57,196 nt of DNA from Chryseobacterium gleum (GTDB lineage: Bacteria; Bacteroidota; Bacteroidia; Flavobacteriales_D; Crocinitomicaceae): the NCBI GenBank assembly GCA_945897755.1, contig CAMDGH010000004.1:1-57196 (forward strand), read 5' to 3'. This document shows, piece after piece, positions 1-8,139 of this stretch (its first letter is position 1; each line of letters begins with the position of its first letter). Below the pieces are notes generated by a model. That model did no database searches. It was not told the DNA's origin and saw nothing but the letters and a program-made list of their open reading frames with translations. The translations under genes were made by a program, and so were the position numbers.

Positions 1-71
1 TTATGTTTTTTTCACTTGCAAAAAGTTAATTCTATATTTACATTACTTTGATAGTTCGGTTTGTATTTAAT

Positions 72-971
72 ATGTATTTATTAGTTATTTTTCTTCTGAT
101 TAATACTAATTGGTGTATTGCCCAATATTCAGATATCATTTTCGATCAGTTTTATTCTGAACACATTGATTTTAAATCAATACCACTTAACATAAAGAAT
201 GTTAAATCAATAAAAGCGGTTTATTTTGAAAAAAAAACGGGCGAACTTATGAAAACAATAGGTAGATCAGTTTTATATCGTTTTAGTTCCGTAGGTACAG
301 TTATTAGTTCACTAGACATATCTAAAAATGATCAATTTAACGATTCAATTTATAACCATTATGATTATTTACCAAATGGAGATCTTCGTGTTCATAGGAT
401 TAAGACTTTAAAAGATTTTCGTGCAACTTTTTATTTTTATGATGCACTTCACAATATTATTCGAATCGAGCATTATTATGATAAAATTTTAAATCGAAAT
501 TTTGAATACCCTAGGTTTGATAGAGGTTTACTAATTGATTTTGAGACTATTAGATATAAAGATTCTCCCAATCAACGAAAGAAAATTGTGTATAATAGTA
601 TTGGGAATCCTTATCTTGACATTGTTACTTTTACGAACACAAAAGGGCAGCTATCTGAAATTAGTAAAAAGTTTAAGGTGAGTTCTGTTGTTGATCAAAC
701 AAAATATTTTTATAATTCTCAAAAAGTGATGGATAGCATTTTGAATTTCCAAAGTGCTTCTCCATTAAAGTCTTCTGCGATAAAACTTATTTATGATTCT
801 CGTAAGTTGCTCGTAGCAAAAAAGTTGTACAAGGTCAAGAAACTTGTTACCAATATTGAATATATTTATTCTAGCACTTTAAACACACTTTCTTCTATTA
901 TTATTCAAGATCTTATTACTAACAACTTGATTATTATTCGTTTCGAATATACTTATTTTGATAAAAAATAG
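72..971 (+). CDS. Secreted protein of unknown function
   Basis: Encodes about 299 residues. The frame is open from a TTG at position 48, but the ATG at 72 is preferred because it directly precedes a typical signal peptide (hydrophobic LLVIFLLI, then a likely cut near CIAQ). The mature part contains loosely repeated tyrosine- and asparagine-rich segments such as YDYLPNGDLR, YNSIGNPYLD and IYDSRKLLVAKKLY, reminiscent of the YD/RHS-like beta-strand repeats in many Bacteroidota cell-surface proteins. There is no lipobox, no transmembrane segment after the signal, and no clear T9SS sorting domain. I do not recognise a named family. The 3' end lies about 60 bases upstream of the pseudouridine synthase gene, which has its own promoter-like motif, so it is probably a separate unit. 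That it is a gene is fairly sure; its function is unknown. Confidence 0.72.
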   Translation: MYLLVIFLLINTNWCIAQYSDIIFDQFYSEHIDFKSIPLNIKNVKSIKAVYFEKKTGELMKTIGRSVLYRFSSVGTVISSLDISKNDQFNDSIYNHYDYLPNGDLRVHRIKTLKDFRATFYFYDALHNIIRIEHYYDKILNRNFEYPRFDRGLLIDFETIRYKDSPNQRKKIVYNSIGNPYLDIVTFTNTKGQLSEISKKFKVSSVVDQTKYFYNSQKVMDSILNFQSASPLKSSAIKLIYDSRKLLVAKKLYKVKKLVTNIEYIYSSTLNTLSSIIIQDLITNNLIIIRFEYTYFDKK

Positions 972-1013
972 AACTTGATTTCAAATTTATTTTTCAATCA
1001 CATTCTTTCGGTG

Positions 1014-1021
1014 TATCTTTA
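1014..1021 (+). promoter_or_regulatory. Candidate -7 promoter element for the pseudouridine synthase gene
   Basis: TATCTTTA matches the Bacteroidota -7 consensus TAnnTTTG at seven of eight positions and lies only 9 bases before the ATG at 1031 and 18 before the ATG at 1040. A TTTTC stretch about 20 bases upstream is the nearest thing to a -33 TTTG. The predicted leader is very short. This is a motif match only. Confidence 0.45.
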
Positions 1022-1030
1022 CCCAAATTT

Positions 1031-1948
1031 ATGCTCGCGATGAACACAAGAAGAAAAGTGAAACCACAAGTTTCAAAAATTGATTTAAAAAGTAAAGGGA
1101 AACCTAAAAAATTTACTGTAGGAAAAGTCACTGAAATCAAAACAGCTACTGTGCCAACTGAACCTTTAAAAGAAGATAAAAAAAGACCTTATCCATTCCG
1201 TGAAAAAGAAAAAAAAGGTGATCCAATGCCTACATTTAGTGAAGACATTCGCTTAAATAAATACTTGTCAATTGCTGGAGTGGCATCTCGAAGAGAAGCA
1301 GATGTTTTGATTCAATCAGGGGTAGTAAGTGTTAATGATGTTGTTATTACAGAATTGGGTTATAAAATTAAACCTGATGATGTTGTAAAATACGACGGAG
1401 CAACTATTAATGCTGAGTCTAAACGATATGTACTATTAAATAAGCCAAAGGATTTCATAACAACGATGGATGATCCATTGGGAAGAAAAACGGTCATGTC
1501 TCTTGTACGGAAAGCATGTAGAGAACGTATTTATCCCGTAGGTCGTTTAGATAGAGATACTACTGGTGTCTTATTATTTACGAATGATGGTGATATAGCA
1601 AAAAAATTAACTCATCCAAGGCATAAAGCAGCAAAAATTTATCACATAGAACTTCATAAATCAGTAACGAATGACGATGTTGAGAAGCTTCGTACAGGAA
1701 TATTCTTAGAAGACGGAAAAATAGTGTGTGATAAAGTTGAATATATTCCGAATACCTTGAGTCGTGAATTGGGGGTTGAAATTCACTCGGGTAGAAATAG
1801 AATTGTAAGAAGAATGTTTGAGTCGATGGGCTATACCGTTGTTCGCTTGGATCGTGTACAATTTTGTGGTTTAACTAAAAAAGACCTTCCTCGAGGCTTT
1901 TACCGCCATCTAACAGAAAAAGAAATTGCATTTCTTAAAATGAGTTAA
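1031..1948 (+). CDS. rluB: 16S/23S rRNA pseudouridine synthase, RluB/RsuA family
   Basis: This is an RNA pseudouridine synthase that isomerises a specific uridine in ribosomal RNA. Residues 1-70 are a lysine-rich, low-complexity extension, often seen in Bacteroidota members of the family. Residues about 74-130 form an S4 RNA-binding domain (LNKYLSIAGVASRREAD). The catalytic domain follows, starting at YVLLNKPK, with the signature GRLDRDTTG at 171-179, where Asp174 should be the catalytic aspartate. The C-terminal motif GRNRIVRRMFE is also typical. The annotated start is the first ATG; an ATG three codons later (1040) is nearly as good and would give a less extremely short leader. Whether the target is the RluB, RsuA or RluF site cannot be told from sequence alone. 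The next gene starts on the base after its stop codon. Confidence 0.93.
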   Translation: MLAMNTRRKVKPQVSKIDLKSKGKPKKFTVGKVTEIKTATVPTEPLKEDKKRPYPFREKEKKGDPMPTFSEDIRLNKYLSIAGVASRREADVLIQSGVVSVNDVVITELGYKIKPDDVVKYDGATINAESKRYVLLNKPKDFITTMDDPLGRKTVMSLVRKACRERIYPVGRLDRDTTGVLLFTNDGDIAKKLTHPRHKAAKIYHIELHKSVTNDDVEKLRTGIFLEDGKIVCDKVEYIPNTLSRELGVEIHSGRNRIVRRMFESMGYTVVRLDRVQFCGLTKKDLPRGFYRHLTEKEIAFLKMS

Positions 1949-2761
1949 ATGAGGTTTATTTGTGCAATTCTTTTGTTTTTTTCTTTAACGGAAGCTTTTG
2001 CTCAAAAAAACACTATTATTTACGGGAAGGGAACTTACTTTTTTTCTCTTGGCTTGCAAAGTTCCTCTTATTCAAAAAGCGATATATTATTTCGTAATTC
2101 AGGACAAGAAGTTACTTTGTCAGGTATTAATGGATTATCCACTCCAAATAAAATGATAGCAACCTCTTTTTTAGAACAAGCTTTAAGAGGCACTACTGTT
2201 TCAGTTGGTTATTATATGAGAAAAAATATATCCGTATCATTGGGTTTAATGAATCATAATTACGTACTCCAGTCCAAGAATACACAACTTAAAAATGCGT
2301 TAATTCTTAATAGTTTTTCTTTATCTTCTTATCCCGACTCAGTTTTAAATGATGATGCTACTTTTTTTTATCAAAACAATATCGCTTACTTTCCCTTGGA
2401 GCTTGGTTATATCGTTAAACTTATGAAGTCAACGTATGGTAAATTACGTCTAGGTTTATATTCACGAGTAGGACTTGGTCCACTTATTTCAATGAATCAA
2501 TTTTTTATTCTTGAAAACAATAAAAAAACAGTCTCTTTATCTGGTTTGGGAGTGTCTTTTGGATCTGGGTTACGGTTTGATTTCTATAACAAATTCTTTA
2601 TTCATACTGCTATAACTGGAGGTTTATTTCGTCAATTTAAGGTTAAAATGAGAAATCATTATGAATCGACTCAAACTTTATTTTTTTTAAACCCAAGTTT
2701 AACCTTCGGTTTTTTAATATATTCAAGCCCTAAAAATGAGTGCAACTGTCCGTCATGGTAA
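1949..2761 (+). CDS. Probable outer-membrane beta-barrel protein, unknown function
   Basis: Encodes 270 residues with a clear signal peptide (MRFICAILLFFSLTEAFAQ). The mature region alternates short amphipathic strands ending in aromatic residues with glycine-rich turns (for example FSLGLQSSSY, LSGLGVSFGSGLRFDFY, FLNPSLTFGFLIY), the look of a small outer-membrane barrel of the porin/OMP_b-brl type. It ends a few residues after the last strand with ECNCPSW, an unusual cysteine-containing tail. Its ATG directly follows the stop codon of the pseudouridine synthase gene, so the two are likely co-transcribed and translationally coupled, although no functional link is obvious. The barrel call is an inference from pattern; no specific family is recognised. 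Confidence 0.7.
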   Translation: MRFICAILLFFSLTEAFAQKNTIIYGKGTYFFSLGLQSSSYSKSDILFRNSGQEVTLSGINGLSTPNKMIATSFLEQALRGTTVSVGYYMRKNISVSLGLMNHNYVLQSKNTQLKNALILNSFSLSSYPDSVLNDDATFFYQNNIAYFPLELGYIVKLMKSTYGKLRLGLYSRVGLGPLISMNQFFILENNKKTVSLSGLGVSFGSGLRFDFYNKFFIHTAITGGLFRQFKVKMRNHYESTQTLFFLNPSLTFGFLIYSSPKNECNCPSW

Positions 2762-2790
2762 TTCTTAATATCTTTGATTTATAGATTTTT

Positions 2791-3591
2791 ATGAAGCTTT
2801 TAACTCTTTTATTAACTCTTTTATTAACAGGTCATGCAGTTGCTGCAACACTTACAATAAAGGGTTTTTATTTCGGAAAAAATCCAATGTTACAAAACCC
2901 TCCTGATTTAGATGGATTTGGTTTTTGTGCATTTAAAATATCTGTTAATGGAAGGGTGTTGCCTGGGGGTTTAGGTAATAGTGTTGTTGAAATTGATTTT
3001 TCATTATTTAACATTCATATTAACCAACCCGTCACAATTTTGATTGACCACGGAGCAAACTGTGTGCCTAGGCTATTAAATCCAGAAGTACTTTACCCTA
3101 AAAGTACATACAAATTAAAAGAGATTAATGCTTCTCCAACTGGTGAAATCAGCTGGTCAACTCTTGATGAAGATGGTAAATCTCCTTTTATTATAGAGCA
3201 ATATAAATGGGAGAAGTGGGTTGAGGTTGGTCAAGAACAAGGAAAAGGTAAAAGTGTATCAATTAATTCTTATCAATTTAAAATTGTTCCACATTCTGGG
3301 AAAAATATTGTGAGGGTTTCCCAAATTGATCATACTGGATCAAAACGACCATCGAAAGAAGTACGCTTTAATTCAACTTTGAAAGAAATGGAAAAAAAAC
3401 CGGCAAAAGTTAAACTTGAGCTTTCTTTTTTTTCAGACGATCGTCCATGTGAAACGCAATATCAAATTTATGATTTAAATGGTAGTTTGGTAAAAAAAGG
3501 ATTCGGTTTAGTAATTAATTGTAGTTTTTTAGCTAAGGGTGCTTATTATATTAACTTTGATAATAAAACTGAAAAGTTCTTTAAAATTTAA
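2791..3591 (+). CDS. Secreted protein with a T9SS-like C-terminal sorting domain
   Basis: Encodes 266 residues. The signal peptide contains an exact in-frame duplication of LLTL (LLTLLLTLLLTG) and should be cut after HAVAA. The middle region, about residues 20-190, is soluble with no recognised family; it includes two or three cysteines and a possible beta-sandwich. The last about 65 residues resemble a type A T9SS sorting domain: YDLNGSLVKKG, a short linker, then a FLAKGAYYINF strand and a basic KTEKFFKI end. This predicts export through the Sec system and then through SprA, which is also encoded in this window. The start ATG at 2791 sits 29 bases downstream of the barrel gene's stop, so the two may form one unit. 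The sorting-domain call is moderate because the usual YPNP-type opening is not clear. Confidence 0.68.
   Translation: MKLLTLLLTLLLTGHAVAATLTIKGFYFGKNPMLQNPPDLDGFGFCAFKISVNGRVLPGGLGNSVVEIDFSLFNIHINQPVTILIDHGANCVPRLLNPEVLYPKSTYKLKEINASPTGEISWSTLDEDGKSPFIIEQYKWEKWVEVGQEQGKGKSVSINSYQFKIVPHSGKNIVRVSQIDHTGSKRPSKEVRFNSTLKEMEKKPAKVKLELSFFSDDRPCETQYQIYDLNGSLVKKGFGLVINCSFLAKGAYYINFDNKTEKFFKI
2802..2825 (+). repeat. 12-bp tandem duplication inside a signal-peptide coding region
   Basis: The 12-base unit AACTCTTTTATT occurs twice in tandem, followed by AAC. It is in frame and encodes the repeated LLTL block of the signal peptide's hydrophobic core. Gain or loss of one unit would lengthen or shorten the core by four residues without breaking the frame. 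Confidence 0.9.
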
Positions 3592-3606
3592 TTAACAAAG
3601 TGTATT

Positions 3607-4011
3607 TTGAATAAAATTGAACACATAGGCATTGCCGTAACAAACATTGAAGAATCAATTTTGTTATTTGAAGCGTTATTAAACACGCCTTGTTATAAAA
3701 TTGAATTGGTTGAATCGGAAAGTGTTAAGACTGCCTTTCTTCGTCTCGGAGATGCTAAAATTGAATTGATTCAAGCAACTAATAACGAAAGTCCGATTGC
3801 CCGTTTTTTATCTAAAAATGGGCAGGGAATTCATCACATAGCTATTGATGTTGCAGATATTGAGTTAGAAATAGAAAGATTAGTATCTCTTGGTTTTAAC
3901 TTAATTCAAAAAGAACCAAAAATTGGAGCGGATAACAAACTGATTGCTTTTTTACATCCAAAATCAACTAATGGTGTCTTAGTAGAGTTATGTCAAGAGA
4001 AGATAGTGTAA
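3607..4011 (+). CDS. mce: Methylmalonyl-CoA epimerase
   Basis: A 134-residue protein of the vicinal-oxygen-chelate (glyoxalase/epimerase) fold that interconverts the (R) and (S) forms of methylmalonyl-CoA between the mutase and the propionyl-CoA carboxylase/decarboxylase. The opening NKIEHIGIAV and the central GQGIHHIAIDV are the two metal-ligand regions (a His in each), and KIELIQ and VLVELCQ supply the conserved glutamates. Length is standard. The start is a TTG at 3607: no ATG gives the canonical N-terminus, so this non-ATG start is well supported. Its 3' end overlaps the convergent HAD gene by 19 bases. A partner carboxyltransferase gene lies about 30 kb away at 33728. Confidence 0.93.
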   Translation: MNKIEHIGIAVTNIEESILLFEALLNTPCYKIELVESESVKTAFLRLGDAKIELIQATNNESPIARFLSKNGQGIHHIAIDVADIELEIERLVSLGFNLIQKEPKIGADNKLIAFLHPKSTNGVLVELCQEKIV

Positions 4012-4613
4012 ATTTTCTCATCTCTTTGTAAGTGATGCGTTTTTAGCCCTGCTTTTTCTGCTCCTTCAATATGCTGAAGGGTATCGTCAATAAATAAGGT
4101 TCTACTTGGAATAAGTTGTTGTTCATTTATTACAAAATCAAAAATTTCTTTTGTTGGCTTTCTCATTCCCATTTCCGATGAAAAATATACTTTTTTAAAA
4201 TAGGAATGAATTGTTTTTTTGTCAACTACTTCATTTAGTTTTTGATGAACTTTAGCAATGTGTATTTCATTCGTGTTACTAAGTAAATAAGTTGCTTTCG
4301 ATTCTCTCAATTGTGAGAGAAATTCTAAATTTTTAATCGGGAAATCGAGAATCATTGCATTCCAGGCATGAACTACTTGATTGGGAGTGATACCTGAAGG
4401 CAAGTAAGTCAATAATTTGTTTATAAAATATGGAATAGAGCACGCCCCCTTTTCAAAAGAGTCAAATAGTCCAGTTTGTTCTGCCTGAGAATATAAAGTT
4501 TCAAAGTCATCTAATCCTAATGATTTGAATACTTTGCTCGTGTTTTCATAGTCTAAGTTAATAACAACTCCCCCTAAATCAAAGATAATTGCATCGTAAT
4601 CGGTTAATTTCAT
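3993..4613 (-). CDS. HAD-superfamily phosphatase, YihX-like
   Basis: Encodes 206 residues from the CAT at 4611-4613. The frame is open further upstream, but only this start puts the first HAD motif near the N-terminus (YDAIIFDLGGVVINLD). Motif II is LLSNTNEIH, motif III is the lysine in GMRKPTKEIF, and motif IV is LFIDDTLQHIEGA. FDLGGV with glycine at the second aspartate position, followed by the SNTN motif, is the pattern of the HAD-IA YihX group, whose E. coli member hydrolyses alpha-D-glucose 1-phosphate. The substrate here cannot be assigned. The gene converges on mce with a 19-base tail overlap and diverges from ftsX across 76 bases. Confidence 0.88.
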   Translation of the reverse strand: MKLTDYDAIIFDLGGVVINLDYENTSKVFKSLGLDDFETLYSQAEQTGLFDSFEKGACSIPYFINKLLTYLPSGITPNQVVHAWNAMILDFPIKNLEFLSQLRESKATYLLSNTNEIHIAKVHQKLNEVVDKKTIHSYFKKVYFSSEMGMRKPTKEIFDFVINEQQLIPSRTLFIDDTLQHIEGAEKAGLKTHHLQRDEKIYTIFS

Positions 4614-4666
4614 ACTGCAAAATAACAAAAAGTGGGCTAAACAAAAAATGATTTTCCTTACTATCC

Positions 4667-4677
4667 TTTTTTTTTTT
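4667..4677 (+). repeat. Homopolymer tract of 11 T just upstream of ftsX
   Basis: Eleven consecutive T lie 13 bases before the ftsX ATG and directly before TAATTTCG (4677-4684), a near match to the -7 promoter consensus. The tract would fall in the promoter spacer, so a length change could alter ftsX transcription. AT-rich genomes carry many such runs. Confidence 0.8.
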
Positions 4678-4689
4678 AATTTCGCAGTC

Positions 4690-5580
4690 ATGATTGAAGA
4701 AGCTGAAAATTTTACTAAGAAAGGATTAAGGACTAGCTATTTCTCAACTGTGATAGGGATATCCTTGGTTTTATTTATTATAGGTCTTGTTATTGCTGGT
4801 TTGTTAGCTATTAAATCAATTCAAACACAGGCAAAAGAAAACCTTCAAGGAGACATTTTTTTTTATCCATCACTAAATAATTCTGACATAAAACAGATTC
4901 AATTAGAGTTAACCACTTGGCCTGAATTCAAAAAGTTAGTTTTTGTTTCTCCCCAAAATGCAATGGATAATTTTACTGAAACAACACAATCAAAAAAACA
5001 AATATTTTCTATTTTTGAAGGAGAAAACCCCATTCCACCATCAATTGGATATAGGCCAAAGGAACAGGTAGCAACAAAAAAAGGAATGATGCAATTAAAA
5101 AAAAGAATTGAAAAAGCATATCCAGATGAAGTTGAAGAAGTAAGTTACAATGAATCGAGTGTCGAACAAGTAAATTTAGGATTTAGACAATTTGTCTTTT
5201 TATTTTTACTTGTTGCTGGATTGCTTATTGTTGTAGCTATCGCAATGATAAATAATACAATTCGTTTGGCTTTGTATTCAAAACGCTTTACGATTAAAAC
5301 AATGCAATTAGTAGGTGCAACAGCTGGCTTTATTCGAAAACCATTTCTTTTAAATGCCGTCCTTCAGGGCGTGGTGTCCTCGATAATTGGATCAGCTTTA
5401 TTATTAGGGTCTTTTTTGATTGCGTCAAATTTAATTGACTCTATCCAATTTGTGTTTAATCTTCAATTACTTCTTCAATTAATTTCTATTTTAATGTTGA
5501 TTGGTATTTTTATTACCGTAATTTCAACCTGGATTTCATTACGTAAGTATTTACGAATAAAATTAGATGATTTGTACTAA
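4690..5580 (+). CDS. ftsX: Cell-division protein FtsX (ABC-transporter-like permease)
   Basis: FtsX is the membrane partner of the ATPase FtsE; the pair couples the divisome to activation of peptidoglycan hydrolases. This product has 296 residues from the ATG at 4690; the open frame extends upstream to 4648, but that extension overlaps the T tract and promoter. The topology is typical: a cytoplasmic N-terminus (KKGLRTSYFSTVIGISL), one membrane segment, a large extracytoplasmic domain (about residues 50-165), then three membrane segments with the conserved cytoplasmic stretch IRLALYSKRFTIKTMQLVGAT. ftsE is not in this window, which is common in Bacteroidota. It heads a co-oriented run with DUF3098, uppP and truB, an arrangement I recall from flavobacteria. 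Confidence 0.93.
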   Translation: MIEEAENFTKKGLRTSYFSTVIGISLVLFIIGLVIAGLLAIKSIQTQAKENLQGDIFFYPSLNNSDIKQIQLELTTWPEFKKLVFVSPQNAMDNFTETTQSKKQIFSIFEGENPIPPSIGYRPKEQVATKKGMMQLKKRIEKAYPDEVEEVSYNESSVEQVNLGFRQFVFLFLLVAGLLIVVAIAMINNTIRLALYSKRFTIKTMQLVGATAGFIRKPFLLNAVLQGVVSSIIGSALLLGSFLIASNLIDSIQFVFNLQLLLQLISILMLIGIFITVISTWISLRKYLRIKLDDLY

Positions 5581-5594
5581 AATTTAAATACACT

Positions 5595-5888
5595 ATGGAT
5601 AAAGAAAACAAGCAATTTGCATTTGAAAAAATGAATTATACCCTATTACTGATTGGTTTAGGAATAAATATAATTGGATTTATTTTAATGATTGGAGGTA
5701 AATCTCCGGATCCCGCTAAATTTGATGCTAAGGAATTATTTTCTCCTGTTAGAATTACGATTGCCCCAATTTTTATTGTGCTTGGGTATTTAGTAATCAT
5801 TTTTTCAATTATGAAAAAACCGAAGTCGATTGAATCCTCATCTTTACAGACTCCTGTAAAAAACACAAAATCTACTTTAGAGTCCTAA
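5595..5888 (+). CDS. Small DUF3098-family membrane protein
   Basis: A 97-residue protein with two predicted membrane segments (YTLLLIGLGINIIGFILMIG and RITIAPIFIVLGYLVIIFSI) separated by a charged loop with SPDPAKFDAKELFSP. This matches my recollection of the Bacteroidota family DUF3098, of unknown function. The gene lies 14 bases after ftsX and 2 bases before uppP, so it is almost certainly in the same operon, pointing to an envelope or division role. The C-terminal 25 residues are hydrophilic. No catalytic residues are visible. Confidence 0.85.
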   Translation: MDKENKQFAFEKMNYTLLLIGLGINIIGFILMIGGKSPDPAKFDAKELFSPVRITIAPIFIVLGYLVIIFSIMKKPKSIESSSLQTPVKNTKSTLES

Positions 5889-5890
5889 AT

Positions 5891-6721
5891 ATGACTTTAG
5901 TACAAGCCATTGTCTTAGCAATTATTGAAGGTTTGACAGAGTTTCTTCCTGTTTCTTCAACTGCTCATATGATCTTCACGAGTTCTATTTTCGGAATTCA
6001 AAAAGACGAATTTGTTAAAATGTTCCAAGTGTCGATTCAATTTGGAGCTATTTTAGCTGTTGTTGTTCTTTATTGGAAAAAGTTTCTTGATTTTACTTCG
6101 TATCGCTTTTATACTAAACTATTTTTTGCTGTTATTCCTGCTTTGGTGTTAGGCAAATTATTTGATGATAAGATAGAATCCGTGTTGGAAAAACCTTTAC
6201 CTATTGCATTTATGCTAATTATTGGAGGTATAGTCTTACTTTTTGTAGATCGTTTTTTTAAAAATTTACGTACCGATGAAGAAAAAAATATTACAACTAG
6301 AAATGCATTAAATATTGGACTTTGGCAATGTTTAGCGATGATGCCTGGTACAAGTAGGTCTGCAGCTTCAATTATAGGTGGAATGCAACAAGGTTTAACC
6401 ATGAGGATGGCAGCCGAGTTTAGTTTCTTTTTAGCAGTTCCAACCATGTTAGCAGTTACAGGGTATTCTATCTTTCTTAAAGATTGGGAGATTATGGGTG
6501 TTTCTGGTTTGACTGAGGTGAAAAAAGGGTATACGATGTTAATGGAAGACAAAAATTTATTGTTCCTATTTTTTATTGGAAATCTAATTGCTTTTATTGT
6601 TGCAATTCTTGCAATCAAATTCTTTATTGGTATTTTAAAAAAATACGGATTCAAAATGTGGGGATGGTACCGTATTTTTCTCGGTTTTTCTTTTATTGTT
6701 TATTATTCTTTTTTTGCTTAA
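5891..6721 (+). CDS. uppP: Undecaprenyl-diphosphatase UppP (BacA)
   Basis: An integral-membrane phosphatase that removes one phosphate from undecaprenyl diphosphate, recycling the lipid carrier for peptidoglycan and surface-polysaccharide synthesis; family members can confer bacitracin resistance. Both signature regions are present: EGLTEFLPVSSTAH (residues 13-26) and PGTSRS (152-157), with Arg156 and His26 as expected active-site residues. Length (276) and about eight membrane segments are normal. It lies two bases after the DUF3098 gene and one base before the truB ATG. The same window carries uppS, which makes the carrier, and a DgkA-like kinase that may phosphorylate it. Confidence 0.96.
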   Translation: MTLVQAIVLAIIEGLTEFLPVSSTAHMIFTSSIFGIQKDEFVKMFQVSIQFGAILAVVVLYWKKFLDFTSYRFYTKLFFAVIPALVLGKLFDDKIESVLEKPLPIAFMLIIGGIVLLFVDRFFKNLRTDEEKNITTRNALNIGLWQCLAMMPGTSRSAASIIGGMQQGLTMRMAAEFSFFLAVPTMLAVTGYSIFLKDWEIMGVSGLTEVKKGYTMLMEDKNLLFLFFIGNLIAFIVAILAIKFFIGILKKYGFKMWGWYRIFLGFSFIVYYSFFA

Positions 6722-6722
6722 T

Positions 6723-7409
6723 ATGGTTGACTATCAGGCTGGTGAAATATTATTAGTAGATAAACCTTTTAAATGGACATCTTTCGATGTTGTTAATAAA
6801 TTACGCTGGAATTTGAAACAAAAATTGGGCGTTAAAAATATTAAAGTTGGACATGCTGGTACCTTAGATCCATTGGCAACTGGTTTATTGATTATATGTA
6901 CTGGAAAAAATACGAAGAAAATCGATCATTATGTGAGTGAAGAAAAAAGGTATACAGGAACTATTCTACTGGGGAAGACTACTCCTTCATATGATTTAGA
7001 AACTGAGTTTAATGCTTCATTTTCAATTGATCACATATCCACTGAGTTAATGGAAGAAGCGCGCTTGTCTTTTTTAGGTGAAATAGACCAGGTTCCTCCC
7101 TTATTTTCAGCAAAACAAATCGATGGCAAACGTGCTTATGAATTAGCTAGAGCAGGATCTACTATCGAATTAAATCCCAATAAGGTGACTATTTATTCGT
7201 TTGAAATTAATTCTTCTAATTTTCCTGAGATTAATTTTGAGATTACTTGCTCAAAAGGAACTTATATTCGTTCAATTGCCCATGATTTTGGCAAGAAAAT
7301 AGATTCTGGAGCTACTCTAATTAGTCTTAGAAGAACTGGCTCTGGTGTTTTCGATATTGAGCAAGCTCGTTCTGTGGATGATTGGATTCAAGAAATTCAT
7401 AATGTTTAG
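6723..7409 (+). CDS. truB: tRNA pseudouridine(55) synthase TruB
   Basis: Makes pseudouridine 55 in the T-loop of most tRNAs. The product has 228 residues from the ATG at 6723, one base after the uppP stop; the earlier in-frame start would read through uppP and give an unnatural hydrophobic extension. Conserved features: GEILLVDKPFKWTSFDVV near the N-terminus, the catalytic motif GHAGTLDPLATG with Asp49, QVPPLFSAKQIDGKRAYELAR, and CSKGTYIRSIAHDFG. The length is near that of other Bacteroidota TruB proteins, without the long C-terminal extension of the E. coli enzyme. Operon position after uppP suggests co-expression. Confidence 0.96.
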   Translation: MVDYQAGEILLVDKPFKWTSFDVVNKLRWNLKQKLGVKNIKVGHAGTLDPLATGLLIICTGKNTKKIDHYVSEEKRYTGTILLGKTTPSYDLETEFNASFSIDHISTELMEEARLSFLGEIDQVPPLFSAKQIDGKRAYELARAGSTIELNPNKVTIYSFEINSSNFPEINFEITCSKGTYIRSIAHDFGKKIDSGATLISLRRTGSGVFDIEQARSVDDWIQEIHNV

Positions 7410-7423
7410 TTTTTTCTGATACT

Positions 7424-8116
7424 ATGAAGTCGATTTGTGTTATAGAGGATGAGTCGAGTCTTTCTGATTTGATTAAGATGAATTTAGAATTAGATGGATA
7501 CGTTGTTGATACAATTATTCATGGTACTGAAGCTTTTCTTCGTGCTGACGGGATGGATCAGTTTGATTTACTAATATTAGATGTTATGCTACCTGAGGTT
7601 AGTGGCCTTACAATTTGTAAAGAAATAAGGAAATATTGTAAGGTTCCTATTTTGTTTTTGTCAGCAAAAGGGACTACGCAGGATCGTATAGCAGGATTAA
7701 AGTTGGGGGCTAATGATTATTTATCTAAGCCATTTGATTTAGAGGAATTACTATTACGTGTTCAAATTTTAATTGATGGAATTGACGATAGTATAATCCC
7801 ATTAGAAAAATTACTCATTGGAAATCAAGTTGTTGATTTTAAAACTTTTCAATTAACTCATGTAGAAACAAAAGATATTATTGACTTGAGTAAAAGAGAA
7901 ATTGATTTACTTCGGCTGTTTTATTTAAAAGAAGGTGTGGTTATATCAAGAGAAGAAATTTTAGATGAATTGTGGGGGACAGATCAATTCCCTACATCTA
8001 GAACAATTGACAATTATATTTTGGTTTTTAGAAAGTTATTTGAACATGATCCTAAAAATCCAATTTTTTTTCATAGTATTCGTGGTGTTGGATATAAATT
8101 TACATTATCTAATTAG
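7424..8116 (+). CDS. OmpR/PhoB-family response regulator without a neighbouring kinase
   Basis: A two-domain transcription factor of 230 residues. The receiver domain (about 1-118) has the acidic pocket in VIEDESS, the phosphoacceptor Asp53 in LLILDVMLPE, a conserved Ser/Ala region in LFLSAKG, and Lys102 in YLSKPF. The C-terminal winged-helix domain (about 130-228) contains LSKREIDLLRLF, SREEILDELWG and the recognition-helix pattern SRTIDNYILVFRKLFE, ending with the GVGYKF wing. No histidine kinase gene is adjacent, so the partner must be elsewhere. It lies 14 bases after truB and 23 before the deaminase gene, all co-oriented. Target genes cannot be predicted. Confidence 0.95.
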   Translation: MKSICVIEDESSLSDLIKMNLELDGYVVDTIIHGTEAFLRADGMDQFDLLILDVMLPEVSGLTICKEIRKYCKVPILFLSAKGTTQDRIAGLKLGANDYLSKPFDLEELLLRVQILIDGIDDSIIPLEKLLIGNQVVDFKTFQLTHVETKDIIDLSKREIDLLRLFYLKEGVVISREEILDELWGTDQFPTSRTIDNYILVFRKLFEHDPKNPIFFHSIRGVGYKFTLSN

Positions 8117-8139
8117 TTGCTATTTAAACAAGTAATTTT

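Noticed and set aside
6109-6654. Minus-strand 181-codon frame opposite uppP
   Set aside because: A by-product of the codon use of uppP, which is a clear gene on the other strand.
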